This document shows positions 15,321 to 20,019 of a DNA stretch of 20,019 nucleotides, one piece after another. The stretch is taken from contig CABKMZ010000035.1 of NCBI GenBank assembly GCA_902373545.1, forward strand, positions 1-20,019, given 5' to 3'. Origin of the DNA: an uncultured Actinomyces sp. Lineage in GTDB: Bacteria; Actinomycetota; Actinomycetes; Actinomycetales; Actinomycetaceae. A program made the translations under genes and the position numbers. The notes under the pieces are model-generated. The model ran no database searches. It was not told the origin of the DNA and saw nothing but the letters and a program-made list of their open reading frames with translations. Position 1 is the stretch's first letter, and each line of letters opens with the position of its first letter.

Positions 15321-15419
15321 CGGATAGGTTGCGCACATGCGGATAGGTTATGCACACGCGGATAGGTTATTAACCTATCCAGATGCTCATAACCTATCCG
15401 CGTAGCCGTTTCCTATCCG
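15321..15419. repeat. Mirror-symmetric array of six repeats with 19-bp period
   Basis: CGGATAGGTT occurs at 15321, 15340 and 15359, exactly 19 bp apart. The inverted form AACCTATCC(G) occurs at 15372, 15391 and (as TTCCTATCCG) 15410, again 19 bp apart. The two central units form a palindrome with 10-bp arms and a 1-base centre (15360-15380). The second pair extends to 14 perfect bp (CATAACCTATCCGC on one side). A TTATGCACA DnaA-box word is inside (15348-15356). It begins 15 bases after the stop of the ABC ATPase gene, so it lies in that operon's 3' end and could fold as nested hairpins or bind a protein. Confidence 0.9.
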
Positions 15420-15433
15420 CGAGCCCCACACGC

Positions 15434-16327
15434 TTACAGCTTGGCGCCCTCGAAGCTGAAGATGTCAAGGAAACGACGCGCACGATCCGAGGAAGGGTCG
15501 GCGAAGAACTTGCGCGGCGGGTCGACCTCGACGATGCGGCCCTCGTCCATGAAGACGATGCGGTCGGCGATCGCGCGGGCGAAACCCATCTCGTGCGTGA
15601 CGATGAGCATCGTCATGCCGGTACGAGCCAGCTCGAGAACGACGTCGAGGACCTCGCGCACCATCTCCGGGTCGAGGGAGGCCGTGACCTCGTCGAGGAG
15701 GAGGATCTCGGGGTCCATCATGAGGGCGCGCACGATGGCGACGCGCTGACGCTGGCCGCCGGAGAGCTGGCGCGGGTAGTCGTCGGCGCGGTCCGCCAGG
15801 CCGACGCGCTCGAGCAGTTTCAGCGCCCTCGCGCTCGCGTCGGCGCGCGATTCTCCCGCGACGAGGCCGGGGGCGAGCGTCAGGTTCCCCATGACGGTCA
15901 GGTGGGGGAAGAGCTCGTAGGACTGGAAGACCATGCCGATGCGGCGGCGGACCTCGGGCCAGGAGACGCCGGGCGCGGCCAGGTCGGTCCCGTCGAAGAG
16001 GATCTGCCCGGAGTTGATGGGCTCGAGGCCGTTGATCGTGCGCAGCAGCGTGGACTTGCCGCACCCCGACGGGCCGATAATGACGACGACTTCACCGTCG
16101 GCGACGTCGAGGGAGACGCCGCGCAGGGCGTGGTGCCCTCCCGGGTAGGTCTTGTCGAGGTCGACGAGGCGCAGCTGCGGGTCGCGCGCGCCCGCGTGGG
16201 ACGAGGCCGTGGCGGGCTCGTGCGCGCCACCAGCATGCGCGCCACCAGCGTGCGCGCCACCAGCGTGAGAGGCGCCGCCGTCGCGAGCGGGAGCAGTCGA
16301 GCCGTGTCCAGAGGTCAGTTCTGCCAT
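15434..16327 (-). CDS. Amino-acid ABC transporter, ATP-binding protein
   Basis: A 297-residue cytoplasmic ATPase that powers the importer encoded by the genes just upstream. Walker A GPSGCGKST (85-93), Q-loop Q135, signature LSGGQ (188-192), Walker B ILLLDE (208-213) and switch H245 (VTHE) are all present; the sequence is of the GlnQ/HisP polar amino-acid class. The ATG at 16327 has GGAG 5-6 bases upstream, and the gene overlaps the permease by 13 bases. The first ~50 residues are an unusual extra tail with HAGGA repeats (about 21-36) and the ATASS-encoded copy of the dispersed 12-mer; family members normally start near residue 50. It is the last gene of the four-gene operon. Confidence 0.95.
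   Translation of the reverse strand: MAELTSGHGSTAPARDGGASHAGGAHAGGAHAGGAHEPATASSHAGARDPQLRLVDLDKTYPGGHHALRGVSLDVADGEVVVIIGPSGCGKSTLLRTINGLEPINSGQILFDGTDLAAPGVSWPEVRRRIGMVFQSYELFPHLTVMGNLTLAPGLVAGESRADASARALKLLERVGLADRADDYPRQLSGGQRQRVAIVRALMMDPEILLLDEVTASLDPEMVREVLDVVLELARTGMTMLIVTHEMGFARAIADRIVFMDEGRIVEVDPPRKFFADPSSDRARRFLDIFSFEGAKL
16221..16265 (-). repeat. 15-bp tandem repeats in the ATPase N-terminal tail
   Basis: Three 15-bp units (TGCGCGCCACCAGCA type) encode the repeated AGGAH residues ahead of the ATPase domain. The units are nearly identical. Confidence 0.8.
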
Positions 16328-16992
16328 GTTTTCTCCATGTGGCGTGAGAGGAGCGAGATGGGCCAGCAGATGAGGAAGTACAGCGCGAAGATCAGGCCGT
16401 AGATCCACAGCGAGGCGGTCGGGTAGTTGAAGCGGTTGGCGTCGATGATCTGCTGTCCAACCTTGAGGACTTCGACGACGCCGATGAGGACGACGAGGGA
16501 CGTCGTCTTGATCATGCGGGTGATGAGGTTGACGGCCGGGGGCGCGAGCCTGCGCAGGGTTTGCGGCAGGATGACGCGGCGCATGGTCTGCCTCGGGGAG
16601 AGCCCCAGAGCGTAGGCGGACTCGTACTGGTGGCGGGGGATCGCGACGAGCGCGCCTCGCACGAGGTCGCCCATTTCGGCGCCGCCCCACAGCGTGAAGA
16701 CGAGGACGGACGCGGTGATGCCGTCCAGGTTGATCCCTGCGACGCGCGTGAGCCCGAAGTAGGCGACGAACAGGAGGACGAGCTGGGGCATGATGCGCAC
16801 GAACTCGAGGTAGAGCTGCATGAGCCAGCGCAGGGGCCGCCAGCGCGAGCGCATGCCGAGGCCGACGAACACACCGAGCACCAGCGACAAGACGACGGAC
16901 AGCGCGGAAATGCCGACGGTGACGCCCAGGCCCTCGAGGATGCGCACGAGGTTGCGGCCCTCGAAGATGACGTTAATTCCCAAATCCGCCAC
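16315..16992 (-). CDS. Amino-acid ABC transporter, permease (second of two)
   Basis: A 225-residue inner-membrane permease of the HisMQ/GlnP type. Hydrophobic segments span about 18-45, 60-85, 90-110 and 190-215. The cytoplasmic EAA-type loop that docks the ATPase is visible (ALVAIPRHQYESAYALGLS, about 114-132), followed by RVILPQTLRRLAPP. The start is GTG at 16992 with GAAGG 6 bases upstream. It overlaps the preceding permease gene by 20 bases and the ATPase gene by 13 bases, so translation is coupled. It should form a heterodimer with the other permease. Confidence 0.94.
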   Translation of the reverse strand: MADLGINVIFEGRNLVRILEGLGVTVGISALSVVLSLVLGVFVGLGMRSRWRPLRWLMQLYLEFVRIMPQLVLLFVAYFGLTRVAGINLDGITASVLVFTLWGGAEMGDLVRGALVAIPRHQYESAYALGLSPRQTMRRVILPQTLRRLAPPAVNLITRMIKTTSLVVLIGVVEVLKVGQQIIDANRFNYPTASLWIYGLIFALYFLICWPISLLSRHMEKTWQN

Positions 16993-17632
16993 GGCGCACC
17001 TTCTTTTCGATGAGTCGGGCCGCGATGGACACGGGCAGGAGGATCACCAGGTAGGCGATGACCAGGAGGACCAGCGCTTCGGAGGTGTTGTAGGACATGC
17101 CGATGAGGTCTTTCGCGACGTACACGAGGTCAGGCAGGGCGACGACGGAGACGACGGAGGTTTCCTTGATGAGGAAGATGACGTTGGCGGCGAGCGGCGG
17201 CACGGAGGTCGCGATGGCCTGCGGGAGGGCGACGTGGCGCAGCGTCTGGGTGCGCGTGAGGCCGAGCGCGGACGCGGACTCCCACTGGATCGTGGCGATC
17301 GAGTCGAGGCCGGAACGCAGGGCCTCGGCCATGTAGGCGCCGCCCAGGAAGATCAGGCCGACGATCGCGCAGGTCTCGCCGCTCCACTTGATGCCCACGC
17401 GCGGCAGGCCGAAGTAGATGAAGAAGAGCTGCACGAGCAGGGGCGTGTTGCGCGACAGTTCGACGTAAGCGGCGGCGATCTGGGTGGCGACGGGGATCCG
17501 GTACTGCCGGATCGCAGCCACGAGCAGGCCGACCGCGAGGGAGCCGACGATGCCGATGGCCGCGATCCTCAAGGTGAGGATGGCGGCGTCGACGTACAGG
17601 GGCGCGTATCGCGCCAGGATCTCAAGATTCAT
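16973..17632 (-). CDS. Amino-acid ABC transporter, permease (first of two)
   Basis: A 219-residue HisMQ-type permease with about five hydrophobic segments and an EAA loop (SGLDSIATIQWESASALGLT), followed by LRHVALPQAIATSVPP. The ELSRNTPLLVQLFFIYFGLP block is typical of polar amino-acid permeases. The start chosen is ATG 17632 (MNLEILARYAP), which matches the usual N-terminal form. An upstream GTG at 17662 would add ten residues encoded inside the intergenic hairpin stem and is less likely. No clear Shine-Dalgarno site is present, suggesting weak initiation. It is separated from the binding-protein gene by a strong hairpin, consistent with making less permease than binding protein. Confidence 0.92.
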   Translation of the reverse strand: MNLEILARYAPLYVDAAILTLRIAAIGIVGSLAVGLLVAAIRQYRIPVATQIAAAYVELSRNTPLLVQLFFIYFGLPRVGIKWSGETCAIVGLIFLGGAYMAEALRSGLDSIATIQWESASALGLTRTQTLRHVALPQAIATSVPPLAANVIFLIKETSVVSVVALPDLVYVAKDLIGMSYNTSEALVLLVIAYLVILLPVSIAARLIEKKVRRGGFGN

Positions 17633-17646
17633 AAGCGAAATCTGGG

Positions 17647-17712
17647 ACGAGGCCGTGGCCACGCCGGGCGATCACCCGCGGCGGGTGACCCGTCAGGGGG
17701 CCACGGCCTCGT
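17647..17712 (-). terminator. Intercistronic hairpin between binding protein and permease genes
   Basis: The outer arms are ACGAGGCCGTGGCC (17647-17660) and its perfect complement (17699-17712), each a copy of the dispersed 12-mer. The inner arms are TCACCCGC/GCGGGTGA with a 1-base centre, near 17672-17688. It lies between the binding-protein stop (17720) and the permease start (17632). There is no T run, so partial termination or mRNA protection is likely. Confidence 0.7.
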
Positions 17713-17719
17713 ACCTGAA

Positions 17720-18619
17720 TCAGTTGGTGGAGGTGGTGTCCACGCCGCCTTCGACGACGAGGTCGTCGGGGGTCGCGGCGTCACCGTAGACGGGGGCGAG
17801 GGTCTGCTCGTAGTCCTTGTGGAAGAAGTTTTCCTCGCCGAGGTCCACGAGTTCGTTGTTCAGCCAGTCGAGGAGGGCGGTGTTGCCTTTCTTGACGGCG
17901 GCCGCGATGTAGCTGGTCTCGCCCAGGCTCTTGATGCCGACGCTGAAGCCGGGGTGCTGGATCGCCCAGGCGATGACCTCGGTGTTGTCGGTGGAGAAGG
18001 CGTCGCCGCGGCCGTCCTCGAGGGCCTGGTAGGCGTCAGAGTACTGGTCGAACTTGAGGAGCTTGACCTCGGGGTGGTTGGCCTCGAAGTAGGCTTCGGC
18101 GGTCGTGCCCTTGGTGACGATGAGGGTCTTGCCGGCCAGCTGGCTCACGTCGGTGATTTCAGCCGAGGTGGGCGAGACAACGCCGAGGGAGACCTTGAAG
18201 TAGGGGTTCGCGAAGTCGACCTTTTCGGCGCGCTCGGGCGTGACGGTGAAGTTCGCGAGGGTGATGTCGACCTTGTTGGAGGCGAGGACCTCGGTGCGGG
18301 CGGCGGCGTCGACGGGGACGTACTTGGCGGTGACGCCCAGGTCGGCGGCGATGCGGTCGCCGTAGACGACGTCGTATCCGGCGGGCTTGCCGTCGGCGTC
18401 GATGTAGCCGAAGGGGGCCTTGTCGGAGAAGATGCCGATGACGATTTCGCCGGCTTCCTGGATCTGCTCGGGGGTGCGGTCGCCGACCTGCGCGCCCGAG
18501 GAGGACGAGGAGGTGGCCGCGCCACCGGAGCATGCGGCCATGCCGAGGGCTGCGACCATGGCGACGGCGGCCGTGGCGAGTCGAAGGAATGGCTTCTTGC
18601 GTGCGTGAGTGGCGCTCAT
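17720..18619 (-). CDS. Extracellular amino-acid-binding lipoprotein of ABC transporter (family 3), probably cysteine
   Basis: A 299-residue substrate-binding protein. The ATG at 18619 has AGGAG 5 bases upstream. The signal peptide has a basic start (ATHARKKP), a hydrophobic core and lipobox MAA-C30, so the mature protein is lipid-anchored on the cell surface. A Ser-rich spacer (34-39) follows, then a family-3 solute-binding domain (PF00497 type): GEIVIGIFSDKAPFGYID, ANFTVTPERAEKVDFANPYF, GKTLIVTKGTTAE. The stretch from GKTLIV through NPYF-type motifs to the end (HKDYEQTLAPVYGD) closely recalls CjaA-like cysteine-binding proteins. This suggests L-cysteine as substrate, but other polar amino acids are possible. 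It is the first gene of the operon, with a structured leader. Confidence 0.93.
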   Translation of the reverse strand: MSATHARKKPFLRLATAAVAMVAALGMAACSGGAATSSSSSGAQVGDRTPEQIQEAGEIVIGIFSDKAPFGYIDADGKPAGYDVVYGDRIAADLGVTAKYVPVDAAARTEVLASNKVDITLANFTVTPERAEKVDFANPYFKVSLGVVSPTSAEITDVSQLAGKTLIVTKGTTAEAYFEANHPEVKLLKFDQYSDAYQALEDGRGDAFSTDNTEVIAWAIQHPGFSVGIKSLGETSYIAAAVKKGNTALLDWLNNELVDLGEENFFHKDYEQTLAPVYGDAATPDDLVVEGGVDTTSTN

Positions 18620-18650
18620 GAGGGCTCCTGATCTGCGGATTGAATGAGGG

Positions 18651-18708
18651 ACGCCGAGGCTGGTGGTACCTCGGCGTTGACATTGATCCTTCCACCACCT
18701 GGAAGGAT
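18651..18708 (-). promoter_or_regulatory. Structured 5' leader: two hairpins with complementary loops
   Basis: In the mRNA of the binding-protein gene, hairpin A (18686-18708) has a 9-bp stem, ATCCTTCCA/TGGAAGGAT, and loop GGTGG. Hairpin B (18651-18677) has a 9-bp stem, ACGCCGAGG/CCTCGGCGT, and loop TACCACCAG. The GGUGG loop can pair with CCACC in the other loop (kissing interaction). Hairpin B ends ~25 bases before the ribosome site. It is a possible cis-regulatory RNA that I cannot match to a known riboswitch class. Confidence 0.55.
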
Positions 18709-18768
18709 TTGCGAGGGGCTGGTCCACTTTTGACACAATGTGACAGCCGATAGACACGTGAATACCCC

Positions 18769-18798
18769 TTTATATAAGCTGGGACTTAGGACCCACAA
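18769..18798 (-). promoter_or_regulatory. Promoter of the ABC transporter operon
   Basis: Minus strand: TTGTGG (-35, 18793-18798), an 18-bp spacer and TATAAA (-10, 18769-18774). It would give a leader of ~140 bases containing the two hairpins. A CACGTG palindrome lies just after it (18755-18760) and another upstream (18814-18819); either could be an operator. Confidence 0.5.
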
Positions 18799-18902
18799 AA
18801 ACGTGGAAATCATCACGTGCATGCGCGCCCGCTCGCATATGCACGGGCTAACGCGCCAAAATTGCACCCGTGCCTCAGCCATTCCGCAGCGTGAACGTCC
18901 CC

Positions 18903-19655
18903 ATGCCGGCGAGCCCTACCCGCGTCGAGATCATCGAAGGTCTGCGCATCACGGCTCCCGTCGCGGCTGGCTATATCCCCCTCGGCCTGGCGTATGGCCT
19001 ACTGGTCGTCCAACTCGGCCTGCCCTGGTGGATAGCCCCAGCCCTCTCCCTGGCCGCCTACTCGGGGTCAGCCGAGCTGCTCGTCGTCACCCTGGCCTCG
19101 CACAACACGCCCCTGGCGGTGATCGCCGTGACAATGCTGCTGGTGAATTTCCGCCTCCTATTCTTCGCGTTCTCGTTCCCGCTCCAGGTCGTCGAGGGAC
19201 GCCTCGCGCGCCTGTTCTCGATGTACGCCCTAGTCGACGAGGCCTACGCCCTGACCGCCGCGCGTCCCAACGGCTGGACGAAGCCTCGCCTGCTGGCCAT
19301 GCAGGTGCTCTTCCATCTCACGTGGCTCATCTCGGGCCTCGTCGGGGTGCTCGCGGGAGGCCTGATCCCCACGCAGATCGAAGGCCTGGACTTCGCCCTC
19401 ACAGCCCTGTTCATCACGCTGACGCTGGACTCGGCGCGCTCGGTGCGCGAACTCCCCTCGGTCGCCCTGGCCGGCGCCTCCTTCGTGGTCGCGATGGCGG
19501 CGCCCCCGTCCCACCGCCTCCTCGTGGCGCTGCTGATTTTCGTCGCATGCCTGGCAGTGCGTCACGTCCTCAATCGACGAGGCATCCTGCACTCCCCCAA
19601 TCCCCTTCCCCCGGAGGACGGGTCGGCTTTCACGCGCAAGGGGGACGCCTCATGA
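18903..19655 (+). CDS. azlC: AzlC-family branched-chain amino-acid export protein
   Basis: A 250-residue integral membrane protein, large subunit of the AzlCD exporter type (in other bacteria this exports branched-chain amino acids and analogues). The typical N-terminal block GLRITAPVAAGYIPLGLAYGLL and the AAYSGSAELL motif are present, followed by about five more hydrophobic segments and NFRLLFFAFSF. I used ATG 18903; GTG at 18870 or 18891 is possible and none has a clear ribosome site. The stop overlaps the azlD start (ATGA), so the two are translated together. It is divergent from the amino-acid importer operon, sharing its upstream region. Confidence 0.9.
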   Translation: MPASPTRVEIIEGLRITAPVAAGYIPLGLAYGLLVVQLGLPWWIAPALSLAAYSGSAELLVVTLASHNTPLAVIAVTMLLVNFRLLFFAFSFPLQVVEGRLARLFSMYALVDEAYALTAARPNGWTKPRLLAMQVLFHLTWLISGLVGVLAGGLIPTQIEGLDFALTALFITLTLDSARSVRELPSVALAGASFVVAMAAPPSHRLLVALLIFVACLAVRHVLNRRGILHSPNPLPPEDGSAFTRKGDAS

Positions 19656-19981
19656 CGACGTCGCTCACCTACCTGCTGACGATCCTGGTCCTGGTTTTCG
19701 TCATCGACTTTACGCTGCGAGCGCTGCCCTTCAAGATACTGGAGCCGCTGCGCGGCTCGCGCTTCGTCTCCGACATGGCGGTGTGGATGCCGCCGGGGAT
19801 CATGCTGATCCTGGTCCTGTCGACGCTGACACACAACGCCCACACGGCGGGAGACCACTGGTGGGTAGCCCTGGCCGCCACGGGGGTGACGGTCGCCGTC
19901 CACCTGCTCAGCGGGCGCAAGCTCCTGTGGAGCGTCGGCGCCGGAACGCTCGCCTACATCGCGCTGCTGAACTGGCTCTGA
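19652..19981 (+). CDS. azlD: AzlD-family branched-chain amino-acid transport protein
   Basis: A 109-residue membrane protein with four hydrophobic segments (about 5-25, 46-66, 73-90, 92-108), small partner of AzlC. The motif LRALPFKILEPLRGSRFVSDMAVWMPPGIM matches the family's conserved loop (split here at GSRF for reading). Its ATG overlaps the azlC stop in ATGA, with AGGGGG 7 bases upstream. It ends NWL-stop inside a 14-bp tandem duplication. Confidence 0.88.
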   Translation: MTTSLTYLLTILVLVFVIDFTLRALPFKILEPLRGSRFVSDMAVWMPPGIMLILVLSTLTHNAHTAGDHWWVALAATGVTVAVHLLSGRKLLWSVGAGTLAYIALLNWL

Positions 19982-19995
19982 TGAACTGGCTCTGA
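19968..19995 (+). repeat. 14-bp tandem duplication at the azlD stop codon
   Basis: TGAACTGGCTCTGA occurs twice head to tail (19968-19981, 19982-19995). The first copy supplies the azlD stop; the second creates a tiny out-of-gene frame, ATGAACTGGCTCTGA, which is unlikely to matter. Confidence 0.9.
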
Positions 19996-20019
19996 GCCCC
20001 CCGCACCCCAACCCCGCGC

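Larger units (their letters stand above)
14970..15433. other. Convergent intergenic region between rnhA and the ABC ATPase gene
   Basis: No gene. It holds a 14-bp perfect tandem duplication, GGGCATTCGCGGGC (14983-15010), copy 3 of the 105-bp element (15103-15207), a perfect CTGGAGCTCCAG palindrome (15289-15300) and the symmetric repeat array (15321-15419). Confidence 0.7.

Noticed and set aside
15321..15419. CRISPR array
   Set aside because: The repeats are only ~10 bp, the second half is inverted, the period is 19 bp and no cas genes are present.
16328..16690. Upstream extension of the ABC ATPase frame to a 418-residue product
   Set aside because: The extension is a frame-shifted reading of the permease gene. 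The ATG at 16327 has a good ribosome site and a 13-base overlap typical of coupled genes.
18660..18673. A T-box-like word (CTGGTGGTACCTCG) on the plus strand upstream of azlC
   Set aside because: It matches the T-box core at about 11 of 14 positions, but it is the loop and stem of a hairpin that fits the minus-strand leader. A full T-box leader on the plus strand would have to start inside the binding-protein gene, and no specifier stem was seen.
18620..18757. Longer start for the binding-protein gene
   Set aside because: It would place a polar stretch before the signal peptide and read through both leader hairpins. The ATG at 18619 has AGGAG at proper spacing.

Overview
The window is about 70% G+C, densely coding, and uses GTG and TTG starts as well as ATG. 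It carries a class Ib ribonucleotide reductase cluster without an adjacent small-subunit gene, several starts that look leaderless, and actinobacterial-type proteins. This points to a high-GC Gram-positive. My best guess is the Actinomycetaceae (Actinomyces/Schaalia-like), but the family and genus are inference. No rRNA, tRNA, CRISPR array or transposase gene was found.

Layout, left to right. 1-660: no gene; it holds a long imperfect hairpin (144-216) and the first copy of a 105-bp inverted-repeat element (451-555). 661-2463 (-): a large ATPase of the COG3044/PF09818 'ABC-class ATPase' family. 2563-3183 and 3301-3777 (-): paired paralogous small membrane proteins with Gly/Tyr/Gln repeat N-termini, each with its own promoter and strong terminator. 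4002-7091 (-): nrdE, nrdI and, after a terminator and a ~300-bp gap, nrdH. 7092-7732: a regulatory region with two pairs of NrdR-like boxes at the same 33-bp spacing and three DnaA-box-like sites. 7733-8665 (-): patatin-like lipase. 8694-9368 (-): GtrA-type membrane protein. 9369-9720: second copy of the 105-bp element and the promoter of the next gene. 9721-12192 (+): oligopeptidase B-type protease with an unusual insertion. 12280-13626 (-): unrecognised membrane-anchored protein. 13788-14969 (+): RNase HI with a long linker and an extra C-terminal domain. 14970-15433: third copy of the 105-bp element and a dyad-symmetric array of six 19-bp-spaced repeats. 15434-18619 (-): amino-acid ABC transporter operon (binding lipoprotein, two permeases, ATPase), probably for cysteine or a related polar amino acid. 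18903-19981 (+): azlC and azlD, divergent from the transporter.

How the genes work together. NrdH reduces the NrdE reductase, NrdI is the flavodoxin that activates the Mn cofactor of NrdF, and NrdE makes deoxynucleotides. NrdF must be encoded elsewhere. The promoter region carries sites suggesting control by NrdR and perhaps by DnaA. The four ABC genes form one importer operon with a structured leader and a strong hairpin between the binding-protein gene and the first permease gene.

The most interesting content is DNA-level rather than gene-level. A 12-mer, ACGAGGCCGTGG, occurs nine times on both strands, in intergenic hairpins and inside genes in three different translation contexts. A 105-106 bp inverted-repeat element occurs three times. 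A perfectly phased, mirror-symmetric six-repeat array sits at the 3' end of the transporter operon. None of these is explained by the encoded genes.
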